A stretch of 64,000 nucleotides of DNA. Source: Bacteroides zhangwenhongii. Its GTDB lineage: Bacteria > Bacteroidota > Bacteroidia > Bacteroidales > Bacteroidaceae. A program made the position numbers and the translations under genes. The DNA is taken from assembly GCF_009193325.2 (NCBI RefSeq), contig NZ_CP059856.1, positions 2,728,001 through 2,792,000 on the forward strand, in the 5' to 3' direction. Shown here one piece after another: positions 26,385 through 34,207 of the stretch. Below the pieces are notes generated by a model, which saw only the letters and a list, made by a program, of their open reading frames with translations, had not been told where the DNA came from and made no database searches. How positions within the stretch are numbered: the first letter of the stretch is position 1; each line of letters opens with the position of its first letter.

Positions 26385-26408
26385 ATTCACTCCTTTTTAT
26401 TCACATTG

Positions 26409-26451
26409 CAAAATTACCGCATTCCGTAGAAGGCTAAATAGACGAATGTAC
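26409..26451 (-). promoter_or_regulatory. GH28 promoter with GTAC element
   Basis: On the minus strand TAATTTTG (-7) lies at 26416-26409 and GTAC begins at 26451, 35 nt upstream. Confidence 0.68.
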
Positions 26452-26520
26452 ACAAAAGATAGAAATTTATATGGAATGGATAATCCTATATACACAAGTG
26501 GACAATTCTATATTGTCTTT

Positions 26521-26564
26521 GTACATATTTCCATGTACAGGCATTCAAAAAAGGACTAAATTTG
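26521..26564 (+). promoter_or_regulatory. PL11 promoter with GTAC element
   Basis: GTAC at 26521, a second GTAC at 26534, and the -7 box TAAATTTG at 26557-26564, 36 nt after the first GTAC. Confidence 0.68.
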
Positions 26565-26612
26565 CCACATGAAATAAAAAGAATTATCTAATACTCAAAA
26601 TAATAGAGTGAC

Positions 26613-28514
26613 ATGAAAAGAAGTACAAGCTGGTTACTGTTATGTATGCTTACATTGGTTACTATACCGACTGTAATGGCACAACCCAATTACAACTATT
26701 CCAAACTCCAACGGGAGAAGCTCGGACGCGGAGTAATCGCTATCCGTGAGAACCCTTCGGAAGTTGCCGTCTCCTGGAGATATTTATCTTCCGACCCGAT
26801 AAAAACCGGGTTCAATGTTTACCGGGACGGCAAGAAGCTGAACGACCAACCCGTTATCGCCGGTACGATGTTTCGCGACAAGAACGGAAGTCCGGCAGCG
26901 GCAGTTTATGAAGTACGCCCTGTGATAAAAGGCAAAGAGACTCACCATACGGATGGCAAGTATACCTTACCAGAGAACTCTCCTCTCGGCTATCTGCAAA
27001 TACCATTGAAAAGACCGGAAGGCGGAGTGACTCCCGCAGGAGACAGCTATACGTATAGTCCTAACGACGCTTCCATCGGTGATGTGGACGGTGACGGAGA
27101 ATATGAAATCATCTTGAAGTGGGACCCAAGCAATTCACGGGATAATTCACATGACGGATATACCGGAGAAGTGCTTATCGATTGTTACCGGCTGAACGGT
27201 GAACAGTTATGGCGCATTAATTTAGGTAAAAACATACGGGCAGGGGCACACTATACACAATTTATGGTATATGACCTGGACGGTGACGGGAAAGCGGAAG
27301 TCGTGACACGCACAGCAGACGGAAGTGTTGACGCAAAAGGGAATGTCATAGGGAACACTCAAGCCGATTATCGTGAACACGGTACTTTCAGCAAGAAAAG
27401 AAATGCGATTGTCAATCAAGGACGGGTATGGAAAGGCAAGGAGTATTTAACCGTATTTTCCGGACTGACGGGAGAAGCATTGCACACGATTGACTATATC
27501 CCTCAGCGCGGTGATCCTTCCGATTGGGGAGACGAGCGTGCCAACCGCAGCGACCGTTTTCTGGCTTGTGTAGCCTATCTGGATGGAATTCATCCAAGTG
27601 TAGTGATGTGTCGGGGTTATTACACCCGCACCGTCCTGGCTGCCTTCGACTGGAACGGGAAAGAACTGAAAAAACACTGGGTATTCGATAGTAATGATCC
27701 CGGTTGCGAAGATTATGCCGGACAAGGGAACCACAACCTGCGTGTAGGAGATGTGGACGGTGACGGTTGCGATGAAATTATTTACGGTTCTTGCGCCATC
27801 GACCATAATGGCAAAGGACTCTACTCTACCAAGATGGGACACGGAGACGCTATCCATCTTACCCATTTTGATCCTTCACGCAAGGGACTGCAAGTGTGGG
27901 ACTGCCATGAGAACAAACGTGACGGCAGTACTTATCGCGACGCGGCAACGGGAGAGATCATTCTCCAAGTGAAAAGCAACAAGGATGTAGGCCGCTGTAT
28001 GGCAGCCGACATCGACCCTACCCAGCCCGGAGTGGAAATGTGGTCGTGGGAAGCAGGAATGCGCAATGCAAAAGGAGAAGCTATTGCAGGCAGGATAAAA
28101 GGATTGCCTACCAACATGGCTGTGTGGTGGGATGGCGACTTGCTGCGCGAGTTATTGGATAAGAACATTATCAGCAAGTATGATTGGAAAGCACAAAAGG
28201 TAAACAGAATCGTAACATTCGAAGGGGCTCTCTCCAATAACGGAACGAAAGCCGTACCCTGTCTGCAAGGTGACATCGTGGGTGACTGGCGTGAAGAAGT
28301 GCTGTTACGCTCGGAAGACAACTGTTCCCTGCGACTGTATGTATCGACTATTCCTACTGAATACCGCTTCCATACCTTCCTGGAAGATCCTATATACAGA
28401 ATCAGTATCGCAACCCAGAATGTAGGCTACAACCAACCAACGCAACCGGGATTCTATTTCGGGCCGGATCTCACTAAGAAGAAAGAGACTTTCAGAGGGT
28501 ATCAGTTCAAGTAA
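26613..28514 (+). CDS. PL11 rhamnogalacturonan lyase
   Basis: 633 residues with a signal peptide (cleavage near TVMAQPN). The mature enzyme starts with the beta-sandwich domain of polysaccharide lyase family 11 (KLGRGVIAIRENPSEVAVSW) and continues as an eight-bladed propeller rich in calcium-binding Asp/Asn loops (GDVDGDGEYEIILKWDPSNS, VYDLDGDGKAEVV, VGDVDGDGCDEIIYG, AADIDPTQPGVEMW). These loops and the length match YesW/YesX-type enzymes, which cleave the rhamnose-galacturonate backbone by beta-elimination. It is monocistronic, ending at the terminator at 28522. It probably works with the divergently transcribed GH28 and the PL9 enzyme. Confidence 0.94.
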   Translation: MKRSTSWLLLCMLTLVTIPTVMAQPNYNYSKLQREKLGRGVIAIRENPSEVAVSWRYLSSDPIKTGFNVYRDGKKLNDQPVIAGTMFRDKNGSPAAAVYEVRPVIKGKETHHTDGKYTLPENSPLGYLQIPLKRPEGGVTPAGDSYTYSPNDASIGDVDGDGEYEIILKWDPSNSRDNSHDGYTGEVLIDCYRLNGEQLWRINLGKNIRAGAHYTQFMVYDLDGDGKAEVVTRTADGSVDAKGNVIGNTQADYREHGTFSKKRNAIVNQGRVWKGKEYLTVFSGLTGEALHTIDYIPQRGDPSDWGDERANRSDRFLACVAYLDGIHPSVVMCRGYYTRTVLAAFDWNGKELKKHWVFDSNDPGCEDYAGQGNHNLRVGDVDGDGCDEIIYGSCAIDHNGKGLYSTKMGHGDAIHLTHFDPSRKGLQVWDCHENKRDGSTYRDAATGEIILQVKSNKDVGRCMAADIDPTQPGVEMWSWEAGMRNAKGEAIAGRIKGLPTNMAVWWDGDLLRELLDKNIISKYDWKAQKVNRIVTFEGALSNNGTKAVPCLQGDIVGDWREEVLLRSEDNCSLRLYVSTIPTEYRFHTFLEDPIYRISIATQNVGYNQPTQPGFYFGPDLTKKKETFRGYQFK

Positions 28515-28521
28515 TATCCAT

Positions 28522-28556
28522 CCGTTAGGCGGGCCACGCCTAACGGAGTATCTTTT
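28522..28556 (+). terminator. PL11 terminator
   Basis: CCGTTAGGCG (28522-28531) pairs with CGCCTAACGG (28537-28546), followed within five bases by a T-rich stretch. Confidence 0.85.
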
Positions 28557-28593
28557 TGTTTGGGTAAATCTTCCGATAGGTAAAGTCTGGCTC

Positions 28594-28902
28594 TTATAGC
28601 AACGCTGCGTATTGTCGTATCCGATTCAAACGTTCCATAAAAGATTTGTCATTTCGGGTCTGCTGCATGTTGTAATCCAACTGCATACGCATCAGCAGTC
28701 CGGCATCTATCCCTAAAACCGCTTCGAGCAGCAACGCGGTGGAAGTGGTCAGAGGACGGCGGCAGTTCAGAATATCGTTTAAAATCTTGTACGAAATTCC
28801 CGCCTGTGCAGCAAGTTTGGCTTGCGACAGTTTGCGGCTTTCAACCTCTTCCTTGAGCAGTTCGCCCGGATGTATGGGGCGTTGACATGTATATTTTCCC
28901 AT
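28594..28902 (-). CDS. higA: HigA-type antitoxin, XRE family
   Basis: 102 residues with the HigA/VapI pattern: IHPGELLKEEVESRKLS, then a helix-turn-helix (QAKLAAQAGISYKILNDILNCRRPLTT) and a C-terminal helix (LLLEAVLGIDAGLLMRMQLDYNM). It neutralises the toxin encoded just upstream (11-bp gap) and, as in the family, should repress the operon through the palindrome at 29276-29302. Toxin-first order is typical of higBA. Confidence 0.9.
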   Translation of the reverse strand: MGKYTCQRPIHPGELLKEEVESRKLSQAKLAAQAGISYKILNDILNCRRPLTTSTALLLEAVLGIDAGLLMRMQLDYNMQQTRNDKSFMERLNRIRQYAALL

Positions 28903-28913
28903 ATGCCTTTCGT

Positions 28914-29231
28914 TTATTTATAATGGTTCGACAATTCTAAAATATTGCATATCGTCACGACTGTTTCGGACGAGATTTGCTTTACTGTAAACTCAATGCG
29001 GTATTGGTCGTTCACCCGGACGGACGAGATGCCTGCTTTATCACCCTTCAGCACTTCATAGTGCAGCGAATTGATTGCAAGGAGTTCTTCTATACCCCGG
29101 ACTTGTTCCAAGACCTTGATACGTAGCTGATATCGGGCTATAATATGAGGTTGGAAGCGGTGTTTTTTATCCACTGTCATCCCTTCCTCATACAATTGAC
29201 GCAGATATTCTTTATCAAAGCTTATTTCCAT
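28914..29231 (-). CDS. higB: HigB-type toxin, RelE superfamily
   Basis: About 105 residues from the ATG at 29231. A longer frame from TTG at 29258 would overlap the -7 box and is rejected. It has RelE-like elements: a helix pair at the start (FDKEYLRQLYEEGMTVDKKHRF), the strand LHYEVLKGDKAGISSVRVNDQYRIEFTV, and the late strand VVTICNILELSNHY. HigB toxins are ribosome-dependent mRNA interferases. It is followed directly by the antitoxin gene. Confidence 0.87.
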   Translation of the reverse strand: MEISFDKEYLRQLYEEGMTVDKKHRFQPHIIARYQLRIKVLEQVRGIEELLAINSLHYEVLKGDKAGISSVRVNDQYRIEFTVKQISSETVVTICNILELSNHYK

Positions 29232-29255
29232 TATTTTTCCGTATCGTTTATTGTG

Positions 29256-29302
29256 CAAAGATAGAGTATATTCCTAAAGTTCCACTATAAAAGTGGAACT
29301 TT
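29256..29302 (-). promoter_or_regulatory. higBA promoter and palindromic operator
   Basis: On the minus strand TATCTTTG (-7) lies at 29263-29256. A perfect inverted repeat, AAAGTTCCAC (29276-29285) and GTGGAACTTT (29293-29302) with a 7-nt spacer, overlaps the -33 region and is the likely HigA operator. Confidence 0.72.
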
Positions 29303-29482
29303 ATTTTTAGCTCGTATGCTTTTTGAGAAAGTTTCTCGTTTTCCCAACATATCAAAGAACACTTTGCGGCTTATATCTTCACCGTTTTCTTGCCTGCATC
29401 GCCCGGGCTTCTTCACGGCTTCTACGGCCATGCAAATGCTGCGGGACTACGGGGCGCTTAAAAAGCGAGAGAGAAACGCACT

Positions 29483-29640
29483 CTAAAAAGAATCGCCGAC
29501 CTTACTGCCGTAGTACATGTAGCCAAAGTCGAAGTTCATGTTGTACGCGTTGCCATAGCTGCGCTCCGTACTCGACCAATAGAAGGACAGAAAGCCAAAT
29601 CTCTTGCTTACAACCTTCTTGCACTCATCCGCTTTTATTT
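29483..29640 (-). pseudogene. Remnant of the C-terminus of a fimbrillin/FISUMP-type lipoprotein
   Basis: Read on the minus strand, this stretch encodes FLSFYWSSTERSYGNAYNM, continues NFDFGYMYYGSKVGDSF and stops at 29485-29483. The YWSSTE...N motif is the end of the FISUMP/DUF1566-like domain found in fimbrillin-type lipoproteins; the intact 524-residue protein at 45958-47532 has YWSSTERANYLMYSL at the same place. No N-terminal part or start codon is present. It is probably the scar of a deleted gene between higBA and the regulator. Confidence 0.6.
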
Positions 29641-29654
29641 TCGTTTTTTATCCT

Positions 29655-29662
29655 TATCTTTG
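29655..29662 (+). promoter_or_regulatory. -7 box of the hybrid two-component regulator
   Basis: TATCTTTG fits TAnnTTTG, 30 bp before the ATG at 29692. No GTAC 35-36 nt upstream, so the regulator does not carry the element of its presumed targets. Confidence 0.58.
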
Positions 29663-29691
29663 TTGCGTAAGATAAAACACATAAATTCACT

Positions 29692-32600
29692 ATGAAGAAG
29701 AATACGTTACTTATATTCTCCCTCCTGTTATTCTACTTGTACCCGGCATTCGCCTCCGTAGAGGTACGTTCCAATAAACTGACTACCGGAGACGGATTAG
29801 CCAATAACTCCATCCGGTATATGTCGCAAGACAGTAAGGGATTCATCTGGCTGGGTACGCTCAACGGATTAAGTTATTATGACGGCAATTCTTTTGTCAA
29901 CATCTACCCTGACATCCACAATCCGCTTTCACTGGCCGATTCACGCATCCGGAGTATAGAAGAAGATCCGAACGGCTTCCTATGGATTTCAACGATGTCC
30001 TCTTTTATCAGTTGTTATGACCTGCGTCACGGCCGTTTTGTGGATTTCACCGGATGCAACGAATATAAAGAAAACTATTCTAAGTTCTTCATTACTTCCG
30101 ATAATTCCGTCTGGCTATGGCATAATCAAAACGGATGCAGGAGAATCGTTTATCAGGATGGGAAGTTCTCGTCACAGACTTATAAGAAAGAGTTGGGAAA
30201 TCTACCTTCCGACAGGGTGCAGTTTGTATTGGAAAGCGCCAAAGGAGAAGTCTGGATCGGAACCCGTAAAGGGCTATTGAAATACCGGAACGGGCAAACT
30301 GACAATCTGGACCCGCAGAGCCAAAGTTGGGAACATATCATCGCTTATGACCAATATACCTGCATCATCACCGACAAGAATGAAATCTACCGTCACACCT
30401 ACTCTACCGACAAACTGGAAAAAGTAGGTTCACTTGCCGCAAGCTTTGACGACAACAGTCGTGTCACGGGCAACTTCCTCCTGGCAGACAAATGGGTATT
30501 GTTTACCGCCAACGGCAGTTATCTGCTGGATATCCCTACCGGAAAACTTTCCCGCTACTCCGACCTGAATATCAAAAACGGTGCGGTCACCAAAGACAAT
30601 AAAAAGAATGTATGGGTGCACAACTATACCGGACATTTATGGTACGTCAACGTTACAACGGGCAATATCAAACCTTTCCAGTTCCTTTCTTCCGAACATA
30701 TCGGCTATATAGATGTGGAACGATATAGTATCGTACACGATTCACGGGATATCATCTGGATTACAACTTACGGAAACGGACTTTACGCATACGAGCTGGC
30801 TACGGGAGACTTGCAGCATTTCACCTTTGACATCGGCCAATCCAGCCATATTAACTCTAATTACCTCCAATATGTAATGGAAGACCGTTCCGGCGGTATC
30901 TGGGTAAGCTCCGAATTTTCCGGTTTATCTCATCTGGAGATTCTGAACAAAGGCACACAACGTCTCCATCCCAGCGGCGAGAACAGTTCCGACCGCTCCA
31001 ATACCATCCGTATGCTTTTCCAAACCCGAAACGGAAATATCTATATGGCAAACCGCATGGGCAGCCTGTACGAATACGACCCCGGTCTGACCAAGACAAT
31101 ACGCCGCGAGGATTTCACCCACAATGTGTACAGTATGAACGAGGACCCGGAAGGTAACCTATGGCTGGGTATGAGAGGAACCGGTCTTCGTATCGGAGCG
31201 GACAAATGGTACAAGAACAACAGCAAAGATCCCAATTCGCTCTCCAACGACCAGGTGTTCTCCATCTACCGTGACCGGAAAGGCCGAATGTGGCTGGGAA
31301 CGTTCGGCGGAGGACTGAACTTAGCCGTAAAGACGAAGGACGGCTATCAATTCCGGCACTTCTTGCAGGACAACTATGGAGAGAAACGTATCCGTGTCAT
31401 CGAAGAAGACAAGAACGGGCGGATGTGGGTAGGCACCAATAACGGTATTTATATCTTCCATCCGGATTCCCTCATCGCTTCGCCCAAGAATTATATCATA
31501 TACAATCATGTCAACGGCACATTCCCCAACAATGAGATACGTTGCCTGATGAATGACCATGAAGGCAATATGTGGATCGGAACCGCCGGAGCCGGATTTG
31601 CCGTCTGCCATCCGGAAGGCGATTATCAACATCTGACCTTCAACTGTTACGACATCAAAGACGGGTTGTCCAATGCCGTAGTGCAATCCATTGTTCAGGA
31701 TAAGGATAATAAGATGTGGATAGCTACCGAATATGGCATTTCACGCTTCACTCCTGCAACCAAGCAAATTGAGAATTATTTCTTCTCTTCCTACACTTTG
31801 GGAAATGTATATAGTGAGAACACCGCTTGTGTAAGCAATGACGGCAAACTACTGTTCGGTACCAACTATGGCTTGGTTGTATTGAATGCCGATAAAATAG
31901 AGAATCTGGACAAACCGACTTCCGTAGTCTTTACCGGACTTCAGATCAACGGAGCCAATATGCTTCCCGGTGTAGAGGATTCTCCTTTGCAGGAGGCAAT
32001 GCCATACATCAACGAGCTGAACTTGAAATATTATCAACAATCGTTTGTCATCTCCTTCTCCACATTCAACTATCTGAATGGGGTATCCAAGTATTCCTAT
32101 TGCCTGCCCCCTTATGACACGGAATGGAGTTCGCCTTCCAACCTGAACTTCGCCACTTACCGGAACTTGCCTCCGGGCAAGTACAAACTCCACGTGAAAG
32201 CTTGCAACGCCGCAGGTATCTGGGGAGAAGAGAATGTGATGGAGATTGTGATAGCCCCTCCGTTCTGGAAAACGACTTGGGCTTACCTGTTATATGCCCT
32301 GTTAATCGCAGTAGCCGGCTATTTCAGTTTCCGTATCATCCGGAATTTCAACGCATTGCGCAACCGCATCACAGTAGAAAACCAGTTGACGGAATACAAG
32401 CTGGAATTCTTCACCAATATATCTCATGAGTTCCGCACTCCATTAACCCTGATTCAAGGAGCTTTGGAAAGAATCGTCAATATGGGAAACCATTCCAGAG
32501 ATATGCAACATTCCCTAAAAATCATGGATAAGAGTACCAAGCGGATGTTGCGGCTTATCAACCAATTGCTGGAATTCCGGAAGATGCAGAAGAATAAACT

Positions 32601-33993
32601 TGCCCTTTCATTAGAAGAAACGGACATTATCGCTTTCTGCTATGAGATATTCCTAAGTTTCAAGGATGTAAGCGAATCCAAAAACATGGATTTCCGCTTC
32701 GAGCCGTCACATACCTCTTACAAAATGCCTGTCGATAAAGGAAATCTCGACAAGGTGATTTACAATCTACTTTCAAATGCATTCAAATACACTCCGTCCA
32801 ATGGGAAAATCATATTCAAGGTAGAAATCTCGGAACAAAAGCAACAACTTTGTATCCAAGTGACGGACACAGGAGTAGGCATCCCGAAAGAAAAAAGAAA
32901 CGAATTGTTCAACCGCTTCATGCAAAGCAGCTTCTCACACAGCAGCGTAGGTGTAGGGCTTCACCTCACCTATGGTCTGGTCAATATACATAAAGGAACG
33001 ATTTCTTATAAGGAAAATGAAGGAGGCGGCTCTATCTTCACCGTAGAACTACCGGCAAATGCCGACGTTTACGAGGAAAAAGACTTCCTCATCCCTAACC
33101 AAATACTGATTGAGGAAGAAGAACAACGCCATAAAGAATTTATTGCGAGTGACAAGACAGAAGAACCGGCAGAACCTTCCGTTCCATTGAATAAACGGAA
33201 AGTATTAATCATAGAAGACGACAACGATGTCCGTGAATTCTTAAAAGAGGAAATCGGTCAATACTTCGAAGTGGTGGCCGAAGCGGACGGGATCAGTGGC
33301 TTTGAACGTGCACAGACCTTTGACGCCGATTTGATTATCTGTGATGTGTTAATGCCGGGAATGACAGGATTTGAAGTGACTAAGAAACTAAAGAATGAGT
33401 TCGCAACAAGTCATATCCCCATCATCCTGCTGACTGCCCTTAATATGGATGAAAAATACCTGGAAGGTATAGAGGCCGGAGCGGATGCCTATATCACCAA
33501 ACCATTCAGTGTATCTTTGCTGCTCGCCAGAGTATCCAGACTGATAGAGCAACGGGACAAACTCCGTGAGAAGTTCTCCAATGAACCGGGAATCGTCCAT
33601 TCAGCAATCTGCACCAACAACAAAGACAGCAAGTTCCTGGCAAAGCTGAACGAAATACTGAACGAGCACATGGTAGAAGCCGAATTCTCGGTAGACGACT
33701 ATGCCAACCTTATGGGATTGGGACGTACCGTATTCTATAAGAAAGTACGTGGAGTGACAGGATACTCTCCGAATGAATACTTACGTGTTATCCGTATGAA
33801 GAAAGCAGCGGAATTGTTATTGACCGAAGACCTGACCGTTGCCGAGATTTCCTATAAAGTGGGTATCAATGATCCTTATTATTTCAGTAAATGTTTCAAG
33901 AACCAATTTGGAATCGCTCCTTCTATTTATCAGAAGAATAAAGGACAGCATGGTTCGAGTTCACCACAGATTACACAGATTAACACAGATTAA
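29692..33993 (+). CDS. Hybrid two-component system regulator (HTCS) of the rhamnogalacturonan locus
   Basis: 1433 residues. A signal peptide (cleavage near YPAFAS) is followed by a periplasmic sensor of two seven-bladed propellers built from Reg_prop repeats (GDGLANNSIRYMSQDSKGFIWLGT, then many GxxWIGT units, about 25-750), a Y_Y_Y domain (about 770-850), one membrane segment (about 865-885), a HisKA domain with phosphorylated His912 in NISHEFRTPLTL, an HATPase domain with DTGVGIP, a receiver domain with Asp1218 in ICDVLMPGMTG, and a C-terminal AraC helix-turn-helix (about 1320-1420). It senses pectic oligosaccharide in the periplasm and activates nearby genes directly. The last codons and stop lie inside a 29-bp inverted repeat. 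Confidence 0.95.
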   Translation: MKKNTLLIFSLLLFYLYPAFASVEVRSNKLTTGDGLANNSIRYMSQDSKGFIWLGTLNGLSYYDGNSFVNIYPDIHNPLSLADSRIRSIEEDPNGFLWISTMSSFISCYDLRHGRFVDFTGCNEYKENYSKFFITSDNSVWLWHNQNGCRRIVYQDGKFSSQTYKKELGNLPSDRVQFVLESAKGEVWIGTRKGLLKYRNGQTDNLDPQSQSWEHIIAYDQYTCIITDKNEIYRHTYSTDKLEKVGSLAASFDDNSRVTGNFLLADKWVLFTANGSYLLDIPTGKLSRYSDLNIKNGAVTKDNKKNVWVHNYTGHLWYVNVTTGNIKPFQFLSSEHIGYIDVERYSIVHDSRDIIWITTYGNGLYAYELATGDLQHFTFDIGQSSHINSNYLQYVMEDRSGGIWVSSEFSGLSHLEILNKGTQRLHPSGENSSDRSNTIRMLFQTRNGNIYMANRMGSLYEYDPGLTKTIRREDFTHNVYSMNEDPEGNLWLGMRGTGLRIGADKWYKNNSKDPNSLSNDQVFSIYRDRKGRMWLGTFGGGLNLAVKTKDGYQFRHFLQDNYGEKRIRVIEEDKNGRMWVGTNNGIYIFHPDSLIASPKNYIIYNHVNGTFPNNEIRCLMNDHEGNMWIGTAGAGFAVCHPEGDYQHLTFNCYDIKDGLSNAVVQSIVQDKDNKMWIATEYGISRFTPATKQIENYFFSSYTLGNVYSENTACVSNDGKLLFGTNYGLVVLNADKIENLDKPTSVVFTGLQINGANMLPGVEDSPLQEAMPYINELNLKYYQQSFVISFSTFNYLNGVSKYSYCLPPYDTEWSSPSNLNFATYRNLPPGKYKLHVKACNAAGIWGEENVMEIVIAPPFWKTTWAYLLYALLIAVAGYFSFRIIRNFNALRNRITVENQLTEYKLEFFTNISHEFRTPLTLIQGALERIVNMGNHSRDMQHSLKIMDKSTKRMLRLINQLLEFRKMQKNKLALSLEETDIIAFCYEIFLSFKDVSESKNMDFRFEPSHTSYKMPVDKGNLDKVIYNLLSNAFKYTPSNGKIIFKVEISEQKQQLCIQVTDTGVGIPKEKRNELFNRFMQSSFSHSSVGVGLHLTYGLVNIHKGTISYKENEGGGSIFTVELPANADVYEEKDFLIPNQILIEEEEQRHKEFIASDKTEEPAEPSVPLNKRKVLIIEDDNDVREFLKEEIGQYFEVVAEADGISGFERAQTFDADLIICDVLMPGMTGFEVTKKLKNEFATSHIPIILLTALNMDEKYLEGIEAGADAYITKPFSVSLLLARVSRLIEQRDKLREKFSNEPGIVHSAICTNNKDSKFLAKLNEILNEHMVEAEFSVDDYANLMGLGRTVFYKKVRGVTGYSPNEYLRVIRMKKAAELLLTEDLTVAEISYKVGINDPYYFSKCFKNQFGIAPSIYQKNKGQHGSSSPQITQINTD

Positions 33994-34050
33994 TTTAATG
34001 CATTAATAATCAAGATCTATTATCTGTGTTAATCTGTGTAATCTGTGGTG
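33962..34050. repeat. 29-bp perfect inverted repeat spanning the regulator stop codon
   Basis: The arm at 33962-33990 (starts CACCACAGATTACACAGATT) is the exact reverse complement of 34022-34050, with a 31-nt loop. The arm itself is a degenerate direct repeat of ACAGATT units. The stop codon at 33991-33993 falls just inside the loop. Families of such ACAGATTA-type repeats are common between Bacteroides genes; here it probably ends the regulator mRNA. Confidence 0.85.
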
Positions 34051-34081
34051 AGAAGAAGCCCCAGTGTACTATCTTACGGAT

Positions 34082-34182
34082 TTGCGTACAAATCTCCATT
34101 ACTGTTTTTTCATCAAAAGATAAAAAATACATCCTTTCCGTACGGGAGTATAGGCGTATTTTCCATTAATGTGCTTCCTTTG
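34082..34182 (+). promoter_or_regulatory. GH2 promoter region with two GTAC elements
   Basis: TTGCGTACAAAT (34082-34093), CGTACG (34139-34144) and a -7-like TTCCTTTG (34175-34182). The proximal GTAC (34140) is 35 nt upstream of the -7 box. The layout is nearly identical to 38215-38314 upstream of susC. Confidence 0.68.
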
Positions 34183-34207
34183 CAGCAAAACATTTTAATT
34201 GATCATC

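Noticed and set aside
29323..29670. Plus-strand 115-codon Cys/Arg/Ser-rich frame
   Set aside because: The opposite strand carries a recognisable fimbrillin/FISUMP remnant, so this frame is its antisense shadow.
33962..34050. Possible CRISPR-like array in the ACAGATT repeats
   Set aside because: The repeats are short, degenerate and arranged as one inverted pair with no regular spacers and no cas genes.
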